DNA from: a bacterium
GTDB lineage: Bacteria; SM23-31; JAUVVT01
NCBI GenBank assembly: GCA_030604505.1
Contig: JAUVVT010000019.1
Coordinates: 1 to 10,920, forward strand
Reading direction: 5' to 3'
DNA: 10,920 bases
A program made the translations under genes and the position numbers. Positions 1-7,950 of the stretch are shown piece by piece; the stretch's first letter is position 1; each line of letters starts with the position of its first letter. The notes under the pieces are model-generated. The model was not told the DNA's origin and made no database searches. It was given only the letters and a program-made list of their open reading frames with translations.

Positions 1-267
1 ATACAAAATCCTTTTTAACAACTAAGTTCTAAATGCTGAATATTGTGATGGAAAAGAGCACAACTAATCTTTAAAGATGAAAAAGTAAAAAGTAGAGACA
101 TGACATGGCATATCTCCATAATATTAACCCGTGTCCATATTTTACAATTGATTTTTTCATCAAAAAGATTTAAAATCAAATTTTTTAAAATTTTTACCAT
201 GTCATCTTTAAAAGGAAACGAAACAAAATAATAGATTCAAAATAAAAAAATTAAAAGAGGTATTTAA

Positions 268-1557
268 ATGAGAAAAAAAATATTTATAATTTTAGCATTC
301 CTTCTTTTGTTCTATTTAATTGATTTTAAAATATTATATTCGACTAATAAAAAAACAATTTCAGTGGGCACAGCAAAAGTAAATATTACTCCGGAAATCC
401 CAATCCCTATGAGTGGTTTTGGCAACAGAACAGACCCTTTCAAAGGCATTCATGACGAATTATTTGCTCGTGCTGTTGTTTTTAGCAATGGGCAAAGTAA
501 AGCTTCATTAATATCCGCCGACATTATTGGATTTTCGCATTCCTTTTGGGAAGAAATAACCAAACGTATTGAACATGAAACAGGAATTCCTCAAAAAAAT
601 ATTTTATTGTGTGCTACTCATACTCATGGTGGCCCCACTACTAGAGTTTATGGTGAACACCCTTCGTCTGATGTTGAAGCTTATTTAAATCTCTTAAAAG
701 AAAATATTTCAACCGCAGTGAAGGAGGCTGCTGATAATTTGAATCCTGCACTCATCGGAGCAGGCAAAGGAGAATGTAAGATGAACATGAACCGTCGTGC
801 ACGTCTTGCAGGTGGAGGAATATATCTTGGACTGAACCCTTATGGTCCCGTAGATAACGAAGTTGGTGTTGTACGGATAGATAATATTAAAAAGAATTCC
901 GTTGCATTTATTGTAAACTGGCCCTGTCACGGTACGATTATGGGTTCAGATAATTATATAATTACCGGGGATTGGCCCGGCGCAGCAGCACGATTCATTG
1001 AGAAAGAATTTGATGAGAAAATTATCGCTTCTGTTACCGCTGGAGCTTCTGCCGATATTACACCCCTATATAGAAAAACAATGAAATTTAACACCAGAGT
1101 TGGCGAGGCTGAAATAACTGGAATTATTTTAGGAGAAGAAGTCATTAGAGTTGCTAAAAAAGCTAACATGTATTCTAATGGTTCGATTAGTGCTTCACAA
1201 CGTGTAATAACACTACCGGGTAAGAAACGACCACCCGGTCCGAAATTTAGAAAAGACGGTATATATAACTTTGAACCTGGGCCAAATGTCGATGTGCGCC
1301 TCTCAGCACTAAAGATAGGAAATATTATTTTTGCAGGCGTTTCTGGAGAGGTGATGACTGAAATTGGAATGAAGCTAAAAAAACAGTCACCATATACATT
1401 TACTTTTATGCTCACGCATTGCAATGGTTCAAGCGGATACCTTGTTAAAGATGATGCGTATGCAGATGTTGGTTATGAAGTCGTAACCAGCAGAGTAATG
1501 TCCGGCGCCGAAAAAGCCATTATAGAAAATCTTCTTGATATGATTAAGGGACTATAA
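268..1557 (+). CDS. Neutral/alkaline ceramidase-family hydrolase, membrane-anchored or secreted
   Basis: The 429-residue product matches the N-terminal catalytic domain of neutral/alkaline (non-lysosomal) ceramidases, zinc amidases that split N-acyl-sphingosine. Residues 4-20 form a hydrophobic signal or anchor, so it should act outside the cytoplasm. Family landmarks appear in order: VGTAKVNITP near 33-42, THTHGGP with H118/H120 (first zinc histidine region), H221 in NWPCHG (second zinc histidine), GASADITP with S261 at the position of the serine in the known active site, SGEVMTE with E361, and SGYLVKD with Y391. Residue equivalences are from memory of the Pseudomonas enzyme. The C-terminal Ig-like domain of full-length ceramidases (usually over 600 residues) is absent, so the true substrate may be another amide. 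AGAGG at 256-260 lies 7 bases before the ATG and supports this start. It stands alone and converges on the next gene. Confidence 0.85.
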   Translation: MRKKIFIILAFLLLFYLIDFKILYSTNKKTISVGTAKVNITPEIPIPMSGFGNRTDPFKGIHDELFARAVVFSNGQSKASLISADIIGFSHSFWEEITKRIEHETGIPQKNILLCATHTHGGPTTRVYGEHPSSDVEAYLNLLKENISTAVKEAADNLNPALIGAGKGECKMNMNRRARLAGGGIYLGLNPYGPVDNEVGVVRIDNIKKNSVAFIVNWPCHGTIMGSDNYIITGDWPGAAARFIEKEFDEKIIASVTAGASADITPLYRKTMKFNTRVGEAEITGIILGEEVIRVAKKANMYSNGSISASQRVITLPGKKRPPGPKFRKDGIYNFEPGPNVDVRLSALKIGNIIFAGVSGEVMTEIGMKLKKQSPYTFTFMLTHCNGSSGYLVKDDAYADVGYEVVTSRVMSGAEKAIIENLLDMIKGL

Positions 1558-1579
1558 CAACTTTTGAATTGCAAAATAT

Positions 1580-1595
1580 AATTTATAAATAAATT
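1580..1595. terminator. Weak AT-only inverted repeat between convergent genes
   Basis: AATTTAT at 1580-1586 and ATAAATT at 1589-1595 form a perfect 7-bp inverted repeat with a 2-base spacer. It fills the 38-bp gap between the ceramidase-like stop codon and the convergent URO-D-like stop codon. It has no G or C in the stem and no clear T-run, so any terminator role is a guess from position. Confidence 0.2.
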
Positions 1596-2672
1596 CTAAT
1601 ACCCCCCAAACCTCTTCGCTGCCTCATACATCCCGACAACATTTTCAGTCTGCGAATTATCCTGCAGCTTATGTGTCGGAGCGAATGCATAACCTCCTCC
1701 CGGCATCATGATGTCAAAAATATCCCGAATATTATCAATAGTCTCCTGCACAGTGCCGGTTGCCACAGGACCCGCAGTAGAAATACATCCGTGAAACGAG
1801 AGCCGGCTGCCAAACTGGCTTTTAAGATACTCCGGCGCCATATCCTTCGGCTCCGGCTGGAGCGTATCGACAATACTTATCCCCATTTCAATAAAATCAT
1901 CAAACGCCCAGCTACTCGAACCACAGGAGTGAATCATAACAGGAATATTGTAACACTTTGCAAGCTCCACAAACTTCTGGAGTCTCGGTCGTATATGTTT
2001 CCTGAAAAGCTTAAGACTTATCAACGGTCCTCTCTGAGTTCCCAAATCTTCGCCTATCCAGAGCATATCAATTCCCCCCTTCGCAGTCTCAAGGGTTCGA
2101 CTAACCACTTCTAACTGAACGTTAATCCTTCTATCGGTAAAACACAGACAGGCAGGCTCATCCAGCGCAAGGTCCATCAGAACCTGTTCCACCGTGCGAA
2201 TCATACCTGCTTTGTTGATAATATCGCCCGTACCCGGTCCCCCGACAATAAGACAGTATTCCTTCATCTTTTCGCACTGTTCGGCAATACCCGAATAGTC
2301 ATAATCATCAGGCGACGGCATGGGCCACGCCTCTACCTCCTCGAGTGTCGCGTCCTTGAGAGGAAAATCGCAGTAATCCCAGTAACCGCCCGTTTCATGT
2401 TCAATCCAGCGGCGGCGAATACCCCAGATGTCCACCTGCCGTTCAGAAATATCTTCATGCAGCTTCGGTCCAATATACGCCGCACTCACACTCCGAAAAT
2501 CAACCCCCAGTGCACGATTAAGCCCTTCGTCATCATCTGCGCCAAGACCGAAATGTATTTTAAGTCTTCGGTCAATTCCGGGGTTTGCAAAATAATTAAT
2601 CGGCACCCGGTCCGGTTCCTGTCTGGCAAAAGTAGTCAGCACCCTCTCTTTTGAACTCATCATCTTTTTCAT
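1596..2672 (-). CDS. Uroporphyrinogen decarboxylase (URO-D) superfamily protein, methylcobamide methyltransferase-like
   Basis: The 358-residue product has the usual length of the URO-D superfamily. The family contains the haem enzyme HemE and zinc methyltransferases (MtaA/MtbA type) that move methyl groups from corrinoid proteins. The N-terminus (MSSKERVLTTFARQEPDRVPI) is the standard opening of the methyltransferase-like branch. Seen in the sequence: H248-x-C250 in MIHSCGSS and a further cysteine, C296, in FHGCISTA, a plausible His-x-Cys...Cys zinc site. The end has H334 and the NSQTENVVGMYEAAKRFG stretch typical of the family. True HemE is unlikely because of this layout and the lack of haem genes nearby. 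The start is set by a strong AGAGGG site about 5 bases upstream of the first Met. It lies 98 bp downstream of the phosphatase on the same strand and may be co-transcribed. The methyl donor and acceptor cannot be told. Confidence 0.8.
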   Translation of the reverse strand: MKKMMSSKERVLTTFARQEPDRVPINYFANPGIDRRLKIHFGLGADDDEGLNRALGVDFRSVSAAYIGPKLHEDISERQVDIWGIRRRWIEHETGGYWDYCDFPLKDATLEEVEAWPMPSPDDYDYSGIAEQCEKMKEYCLIVGGPGTGDIINKAGMIRTVEQVLMDLALDEPACLCFTDRRINVQLEVVSRTLETAKGGIDMLWIGEDLGTQRGPLISLKLFRKHIRPRLQKFVELAKCYNIPVMIHSCGSSSWAFDDFIEMGISIVDTLQPEPKDMAPEYLKSQFGSRLSFHGCISTAGPVATGTVQETIDNIRDIFDIMMPGGGYAFAPTHKLQDNSQTENVVGMYEAAKRFGGY

Positions 2673-2720
2673 TTATCCCTCTTTCCACAGTTATCTATAC
2701 TACAGCATTCTTGTATTCTA

Positions 2721-2743
2721 CTGGCTAAGGTGGTCTCCACCTT
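2721..2743. repeat. Interspersed hairpin repeat, copy 1
   Basis: AAGGTGG (2727-2733), loop TCT, CCACCTT (2737-2743) is a perfect 7-bp stem preceded by CTGGC. The same CTGGC/CCGGC plus AAGGTG...CACCTT core recurs at 6832-6872 and 8025-8061. All three copies lie 50-90 bases upstream of a minus-strand start codon. There is no T-run to make it a clear terminator. It lies between the phosphatase stop and the URO-D-like start, so it would be transcribed if these form an operon. Confidence 0.55.
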
Positions 2744-2770
2744 TCTCCCTCATTAATCTGTAAACCATTT

Positions 2771-3403
2771 TTAAAACGATTCCGGAATGCGGCTTTCTCC
2801 TAAATGTGCGGTTTCATTAATACTTAGAGTCCGCCATCCATCAGCGGTTTTTTCAAGCCGGTGGATACTGCCTAATTCGATTGAATATTTTCTTACCTCC
2901 TGAAAATCGATATCAAGCAAGCTTGCAATTATAACCCTGATAACACCTTTGTGCAGAACAGCCAGCGTCTTTGCAGGGGGCTCATAAAATACCTCTCTTG
3001 CAGCATTGGAAACCCGGTTGTGAAATTCGGGTATTGAATCGCCTTCCGGGAAGCTAAAGTCAGTTCTTCTCATCTGCCATTCAGCATAAACTTCAGCATC
3101 GCGCTCTTTAGCTTCCTCAAACGTCCATCCCTCCCATCGACCAAAATTTATCTCCCTGAAGTCTTTAACAATCCTATGGTCAGACATCCGCCCATCTGCT
3201 GCAATAGAAGCCCCCTCCATCGAGCGGCTTAAAGGACTTGAGATAACCTGTTGAAATTTTTCATCCGCCAACAACAGTCCAACCTTCCGCATCTGCTCAC
3301 GCCCTTTCCCGCTCAGTTCTATATCAGTTGCGCCATACAGACGAACTGACGACTGCCCCACTGTCTCACCATGACGAACAAGTATTAAAATACTATCTGA
3401 CAT
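2771..3403 (-). CDS. Histidine phosphatase family protein (phosphoglycerate mutase/CobC-like)
   Basis: A 210-residue cytoplasmic member of the histidine phosphatase (branch 1) superfamily, which removes phosphate through a phosphohistidine. The complete catalytic set is visible: R10-H11-G12 in LVRHGET (H11 the nucleophile), R60 in SSPLSRS, E84 in REINFGRWEG, and H151 in VLHKGVIRV. The GRWEG stretch is shared with alpha-ribazole phosphatases (CobC) and related small phosphatases, but specificity in this family is not readable from motifs. No Shine-Dalgarno site precedes the ATG; the upstream is A/T only, so initiation may be leaderless or weak. It is the first gene of a minus-strand pair with the URO-D-like protein. 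If that partner handles corrinoid methyl groups, a corrinoid-related phosphatase role would fit, but this is inference. Confidence 0.8.
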   Translation of the reverse strand: MSDSILILVRHGETVGQSSVRLYGATDIELSGKGREQMRKVGLLLADEKFQQVISSPLSRSMEGASIAADGRMSDHRIVKDFREINFGRWEGWTFEEAKERDAEVYAEWQMRRTDFSFPEGDSIPEFHNRVSNAAREVFYEPPAKTLAVLHKGVIRVIIASLLDIDFQEVRKYSIELGSIHRLEKTADGWRTLSINETAHLGESRIPESF

Positions 3404-3596
3404 AATAAAAATTTACAAAGTTCAATTTAAGAATAATGGATTTCCCTTGCCTGCAAAATCATAAATTCTATCGAGTATATTATAAATTATAATTTAATTA
3501 AAACCATTATAAGAACTTTTTTAATTTTTAACAAGAAAAAAACATAAAAAATCCAATCATATAATATTTATTTGTATTATAAATTCTAAAATTAAC

Positions 3597-3625
3597 TTGA
3601 CAAATATAAATCAAATCTATAAATT
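3597..3625 (+). promoter_or_regulatory. Candidate sigma70-type promoter for the aldo/keto reductase
   Basis: A perfect TTGACA lies at 3597-3602. Two -10 choices follow: TATAAA at 3618-3623 (15-bp spacer) or TAAATT at 3620-3625 (17-bp spacer). The ATG is about 70 bases further on. It sits in the 292-bp AT-rich divergent gap 3404-3695 between the phosphatase and the aldo/keto reductase, in which I see nothing else. AT richness raises the odds of a chance -10. Confidence 0.45.
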
Positions 3626-3695
3626 TAAAAAAGAATAATATGTCAATAATTTCAATTCAATAATTTTTAACTTATACTGTATCAGGAGAAAAATT

Positions 3696-4658
3696 ATGAA
3701 AAACAAAATATCAAGGCGTGACTTTATACAAAAATCTGCGCTTGGTTTCGGTGTTGTTAATGCCGAAGGAATAAAAAGAACCGAATTCAAAGCTAAATCT
3801 GACGAACTCCCCAAACGTAAACTGGGACGTACAGGCAGAATGGTTACATGTATTGGTTTTGGAGGCGGTTCACGCTACTGGAACTGGGTTCCTGAAGAAA
3901 AAATGGCAGAAAAACTAATTGACCATGCAATAAGACTTGGTATAAACTATTTCGATAACAGTATAAGTTATGGCAGACAAAAAAGCGAAATAAGATATGG
4001 AAAATACCTCTCACCAAAATACAGAAACCAGGTATTCCTGACATCGAAAACAAACAGGAGAACGTATGATGAGGTTATGGCAGATATTGAAACATCATTG
4101 AAAAATTTGCAGACAGACTATCTTGACTGCTATTTTATGCACAAACTTGATACACTTGAAGAAGTAAATACATTATCCAGTACCTCAGGCGGTTACAAAG
4201 CATATTTGAAATTAAGAGATGAAAAGGTTGTTCATAATATTGGTGTTACTTTTCATCAATGGCATGAAGCTGCAGTTGAAATTATGAAAAGATTTGACCT
4301 TGATGTTATTATGACTCCCCTTAATGCTGCAAGAGACAGCGGTTGCGAAGAAAATCTTATCCCCATCGGTCTTGAAAGAAATATAGGTCTTGTTGCAATG
4401 AAAACAACCGCTCAAAATGCATTGATAGGTAATGTAAACGGTCAGGACCTATTGAGGTATAGTCTGAGTCTGCCGATTGCGGTTGCAAATGTTGGGATGG
4501 ACGGATTCGCCACACTCGAATCATGTGTGGAAATCGCCAAGCAGCCGTTGATAACACCGGAAAAAAGAGAAAATATTCACAAAAAACTGGCTTACAATCC
4601 CGAGATTCATAAATTGCCATACCTACAGCCGGGGTATGATGACGGCATATCTGTATAA
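3696..4658 (+). CDS. Aldo/keto reductase with a Tat-like N-terminus
   Basis: A 320-residue NAD(P)H-dependent aldo/keto reductase (TIM barrel). The catalytic tetrad is complete: D87 and Y92 in NYFDNSISYG, K118 in FLTSKTN, H149 in DCYFMHKLD. The barrel starts at LPKRKLGRTGRMVTCIGFGGG (39-58). The N-terminus SRRDFIQK (6-13) fits the twin-arginine motif, but the following hydrophobic run (about LGFGVV, 16-21) is much shorter than a normal Tat signal, so export is uncertain and the signal may be eroded. No C-terminal ferredoxin cysteines are present, unlike some relatives in these phyla. AGGAG at 3684-3688 lies 7 bases before the ATG and supports the start. It converges on the DUF4838 gene; a dispersed repeat fills the gap. 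Substrate unknown; the context suggests a sugar or polyol, as inference only. Confidence 0.88.
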   Translation: MKNKISRRDFIQKSALGFGVVNAEGIKRTEFKAKSDELPKRKLGRTGRMVTCIGFGGGSRYWNWVPEEKMAEKLIDHAIRLGINYFDNSISYGRQKSEIRYGKYLSPKYRNQVFLTSKTNRRTYDEVMADIETSLKNLQTDYLDCYFMHKLDTLEEVNTLSSTSGGYKAYLKLRDEKVVHNIGVTFHQWHEAAVEIMKRFDLDVIMTPLNAARDSGCEENLIPIGLERNIGLVAMKTTAQNALIGNVNGQDLLRYSLSLPIAVANVGMDGFATLESCVEIAKQPLITPEKRENIHKKLAYNPEIHKLPYLQPGYDDGISV

Positions 4659-4690
4659 TTTTAAAATCAGTATTGAAAATAAAGAAATAA

Positions 4691-4771
4691 TCCACGGATT
4701 ACATGGATTGTACGGATTAAAAATAATTCAAAAGATTTTATCCTCGACATACGTGTAGTCCGTGGTTTTTT
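4691..4771 (+). repeat. 'ccacggatt' intergenic repeat with inverted ends; possible terminator
   Basis: CCACGGATTAC (4692-4702) and GTAGTCCGTGG (4755-4765) are inverted with 10 of 11 matches; the odd pair is G-U in RNA. TTTTTT follows at 4766-4771, so on the plus strand it could end transcription of the aldo/keto reductase, although the 52-base loop is long. The left half also holds imperfect 9-base tandem units (ACGGATTAC, ATGGATTGT, ACGGATTAA). From memory, the ccacggattacacggatt theme is dispersed in many environmental bacterial genomes. The T-run overlaps the DUF4838 stop codon. Confidence 0.6.
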
Positions 4772-6782
4772 ATTTTATATTTTTTATCTTTGATAATTCC
4801 CTCAAGGTTTTGACGGGATTGAAACTGCGGCTCATATTATTATATTTCACCCAAAAATAAGCAAGCACATAGTCGTTCATCATCTCTTCAACAAATCCAT
4901 CCCTTGTTTCCCATGCTTCAAGAGCTATTGCAATTTGATTGTTTATATTTTCATCGTCTAATTCTCGAACCTTTTGTTTTGCTCTTTCCGGCTGAAAAAG
5001 GTCGATACCTGATAATTCCAATCTCTTCGATGCACGCACCGCATCAACTGTCAACAAAGCATAAGAAAATCCTTTTGCATAAAATTCTACCCTCTTCTTA
5101 ACTATTTCATTATCTGCTTCTTTTAAAGCTTCCATCAAATATCGCTGGCACTCTCCCAATAATTCCGGAGTAAAATATCTCAGCAGACGGGTTCTTTTAA
5201 GCGACTGGCAACTGACATCTTCTCCGTTTATTGTTAACATCGTCCATGCATTCTGGAGCCGAATATGAAATCTTCTGATAGCATCCCCCGCATCCCCAAA
5301 CGCCTTTTCATAAAAATCATCCAGTATCTCCCTCTCATCAAGTGAAGTATCCCATAACAGCTTCGCTGCAACATAATAATTCATTCCATTAATAGCAAAC
5401 TCATCACCCGACTGCATCTGATAAAGATCAATCCCCTGATTATAAAGATACTTAATCGACTCGGCAATATACGGCATCACAACACGGTGCAGACCGGGCC
5501 ACGAACCATTGATATAATATTCATAAATACCGGTCTTCTCAGAAGCATTTGCCCATGCTGCCGCAATTCCTTCATGTTCCTTTCTTACATCGGCACTGGC
5601 ATGTTTATAAGCGCTCCATAAACAATACTGGGGAATCACGTAAGGATGTAGCTTAATTCTCTTTGGAGGCGTAAGATAACGCGAATACGCCATATTAGCA
5701 ATGTATTTCCCCGGGTGCGTCTTCTGGACCTCCTCTGCTACTTGATTTGCAAACGTAAATATCCTGTCCGTTATCACTGTATATCTCGCTGGTCTCTTCT
5801 TCATTTCCTCTGCATCTATGCCGGGCCTTTTTACGAACTCACCCGAATCCAATGCCCGGCAATTTTCACATTCGCAGAATCCCCTCCCATCGTTCATGGT
5901 CACGTGAACTGCATCATAATCAGGATATTCATCAAGAAACCTCCTCACCCATTCTATAGTAACCTTTATCACCTCAGGATTAGTCGTGCATATCTGTCCC
6001 CCATGCTTGTAATCGTAATCTTTGCCGGGAACCTCGCGTTTTCCGTTTACTAACGCATAATATTCAGGATTCGTTTTAGCATATTTCTCAGGAGGAAAAA
6101 TTTCACCCAGTACATGACCACCATATATTTTCATCCCCCCATACTTATTCCTCTTTTCCCATAATTCCACTTCTTTTTGATGTTCACGGGTTATACCCAA
6201 TACAAGTTCCCTTGCGTGCATTTCGGTAGGTCCGGTAGGAGACCCCCAGAGCGCTCCATCCGGTCCCCGGTTCCGCCACTTATAATCGTGCTCCTCAGTA
6301 TCATCGATTTGACCGACTGATATCGTCTTCAACTGAGGAACAACTTCTCCAAGCTCACCGGGCCAAAACCACCTGATGCCGAGATATTTCTCCAGAAAAG
6401 AATAAACGGCAACCTGAGTCCCCGTATCATCCTTTCCAGCCAAAGAAAGAATATTCACATCTGCCTTTATTCGAAATCCTTCCTTTTGGAGTTCATCAAA
6501 TCCTAAACCGGAATTTATATTAATCTCGTTTCGCCCCACGGCTATTACATTCCCGGAAACTTCTTCATCATCTCTCCTTATCGGAATTAATACACCCGAT
6601 GACTTCTCAATATAAATCTGCAGTTCATCCGCTGCAGACATCTCATCCTCAGAAGCACCACTGCCGACAACGATAACAGCTTTGGGTTTCCCCCCTTTAA
6701 CAATTTCAAACCTCTTTTCTGATAAGCCGCACTCCATCAGAAAAAAGATAACAAACATCAAAAGTAATAATTTAATCCGCAT
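4770..6782 (-). CDS. DUF4838 domain protein, exported, putative lipoprotein
   Basis: The 670-residue product resembles DUF4838 proteins, which are related to GH67-type glycoside hydrolases and are common in polysaccharide-rich gene neighbourhoods. Residues 1-17 are a signal peptide ending FLMEC; C18 could be lipidated, but Glu before the Cys is a poor lipobox. Residues about 30-150 look like the GH67 N-terminal domain (AADELQIYIEKSSG, EGFRIK, GTQVAVYSFLEKYLGIRWFWPGE). The DUF4838 core follows: GGHVLGEIFPPEKYAKTNPEYYAL (221-244), QICTTNPEV (263-271), VHVTMNDGRGFCECENC (292-308). C303, C305 and C308 form a CxCxxC motif that I recall as conserved in the family. The C-terminal third is helical with no recognised domain. 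GGAG at 6788-6791 sets the start. It lies 199 bp downstream of the AKR-like gene and converges with the aldo/keto reductase. No member's reaction is known to me. Confidence 0.8.
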   Translation of the reverse strand: MRIKLLLLMFVIFFLMECGLSEKRFEIVKGGKPKAVIVVGSGASEDEMSAADELQIYIEKSSGVLIPIRRDDEEVSGNVIAVGRNEININSGLGFDELQKEGFRIKADVNILSLAGKDDTGTQVAVYSFLEKYLGIRWFWPGELGEVVPQLKTISVGQIDDTEEHDYKWRNRGPDGALWGSPTGPTEMHARELVLGITREHQKEVELWEKRNKYGGMKIYGGHVLGEIFPPEKYAKTNPEYYALVNGKREVPGKDYDYKHGGQICTTNPEVIKVTIEWVRRFLDEYPDYDAVHVTMNDGRGFCECENCRALDSGEFVKRPGIDAEEMKKRPARYTVITDRIFTFANQVAEEVQKTHPGKYIANMAYSRYLTPPKRIKLHPYVIPQYCLWSAYKHASADVRKEHEGIAAAWANASEKTGIYEYYINGSWPGLHRVVMPYIAESIKYLYNQGIDLYQMQSGDEFAINGMNYYVAAKLLWDTSLDEREILDDFYEKAFGDAGDAIRRFHIRLQNAWTMLTINGEDVSCQSLKRTRLLRYFTPELLGECQRYLMEALKEADNEIVKKRVEFYAKGFSYALLTVDAVRASKRLELSGIDLFQPERAKQKVRELDDENINNQIAIALEAWETRDGFVEEMMNDYVLAYFWVKYNNMSRSFNPVKTLRELSKIKNIK

Positions 6783-6831
6783 CTTAACTCCATTTTACTA
6801 TTAAGAATTATTTTTTTTTCAGTAAGTAAGG

Positions 6832-6872
6832 GCGAAGTATTTCTGCCGGCGAAGGTGTTCTTCACCTTCACC
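6832..6872. repeat. Interspersed hairpin repeat, copy 2
   Basis: GAAGGTG (6851-6857), loop TTCTT, CACCTTC (6863-6869) is a perfect 7-bp stem. It extends to 10 pairs (6848-6872) with one G-U pair when read on the minus strand. Positions 6832-6869 align with copy 3 at 8025-8061 with 31 of 38 matches, counting one gap. It lies in the 199-bp gap between the AKR-like and DUF4838 genes, about 50 bases upstream of the DUF4838 start. The rest of that gap shows only AT-rich DNA, including a T-run at 6811-6819. Confidence 0.65.
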
Positions 6873-6981
6873 ATCGTTAATTTTTCTTGCTCTCTGTTTG
6901 TGGTGTCACCAATATACTTTTGCTATTTAATCATTCCTTCATCCACACAATCACTATAATCCGTCGATATTTTTTTCTCAT

Positions 6982-7950
6982 TTAAGCAGTACTAATCTCA
7001 TTCCAGATAGTTTTAACATACATGGTATCTTCCTTTGCATGATACGGAAAGAACATTCCTACAATAATTCCATCCTTCTTCTTCATATTTTTTAAAGCAA
7101 ATTCAAAGGCTTTTTTCGTGGATTCCTTTGTACTGCACTTCCTCCCGGCTGCAACAATTTTATAACCAAAACAAAGCTTATCGGTCTGTCTTATGAATTT
7201 GCACATCCGTTCCCTGTCCTCATCTCCATAATATTCTCCCTTAAACGGCTTGCCAGTCTTCTCATCTATCTTCCCTTCCATCTTCTTCGGATGATAAAAA
7301 CAGTTCAAATAAAAATCCAGGTCCCACCCCTTCTCTTCCGCATATTCCAGTGGCTCGGGAAAATGACTCGCCATTCCTACCACTACACCTGTGTCTCTCA
7401 TAACCTTTAACATTTCATTAACCTTATCAATCTGACCGCTGTGCCAGTATTTATCAGTTTGCGAACCGTGATGATAAATTCCTATTGCTCCCGCATTTGC
7501 GGCTTTTCGTATATTCCCCGGAATATTAGCCATCTCTGAAGCAGTCTGTGCTATCCAGTGCAGTTTCCCCCCCTTATTTCTGTGAGACCGGAAAAGCCCC
7601 ATAATATGCCTGTCCGCTCTCGACTGCCACGTATTTATACCACCCTTTTCACACAGACTAAGCAGTTCCAGAACATTCTCCTCGGAAAAATAATCAAGCA
7701 TTGCCCGGCTCCTCTGACTGGAAAAATGAGAATTGCCGCTTATCGGATTCCCCCCGACAATAAGTTTGGATACCTTGTACTTTCCAAACTGAATCATCGG
7801 CATTTCCGGAAGCTCAGATTCTTCTATACTTTCAGCAATCGGCCTCAGTATTGCTTCTCCCTTTTTTACATTAAAACCGGCAAACCCGCCACCAAATACA
7901 AGCATCCTCTTTAAAAATGCTCTCTTTGTTATCTTTTCTCCCTCTGACAT
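6982..7950 (-). CDS. Aldo/keto reductase-like TIM-barrel protein with altered active site
   Basis: A 322-residue protein I place near the aldo/keto reductase fold from its barrel pattern: FGKYKVSKLIVGGNPISG (55-72), then GGINTW (103-108), HWIAQTAS (131-138), AIGIYHHGSQTD (155-166), VVGMASH (190-196). At the expected tetrad sites I read N106 for Asp, no Tyr in the following loop, Q135 for Lys, and His retained at 160/161. Ordinary carbonyl reduction is therefore doubtful. The N-terminus TKRAFLKR (8-15) resembles a twin-arginine motif with Lys in the first position, followed by a short glycine-rich hydrophobic run (16-26), so export is possible but weak. AGGGAG about 8 bases before the ATG supports the start. 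It is the upstream neighbour of the DUF4838 gene on the same strand and may share a transcript. It could be a lyase or isomerase, or a binding protein. Confidence 0.7.
   Translation of the reverse strand: MSEGEKITKRAFLKRMLVFGGGFAGFNVKKGEAILRPIAESIEESELPEMPMIQFGKYKVSKLIVGGNPISGNSHFSSQRSRAMLDYFSEENVLELLSLCEKGGINTWQSRADRHIMGLFRSHRNKGGKLHWIAQTASEMANIPGNIRKAANAGAIGIYHHGSQTDKYWHSGQIDKVNEMLKVMRDTGVVVGMASHFPEPLEYAEEKGWDLDFYLNCFYHPKKMEGKIDEKTGKPFKGEYYGDEDRERMCKFIRQTDKLCFGYKIVAAGRKCSTKESTKKAFEFALKNMKKKDGIIVGMFFPYHAKEDTMYVKTIWNEISTA

Noticed and set aside
15..200. A 61-codon minus-strand frame at the left edge
   Set aside because: Composition driven by AT-rich DNA, no ribosome site and overlaps inverted repeats; not convincing as a gene.
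100..231. A 43-codon plus-strand frame just upstream of the ceramidase-like gene (starts MTWHISIIL)
   Set aside because: Only a weak ribosome site, AT-rich composition and no recognisable features; such a frame is expected by chance here.
954..1424. A 156-codon antisense frame inside the ceramidase-like gene
   Set aside because: It is a shadow of a well-supported gene with all catalytic motifs on the plus strand.
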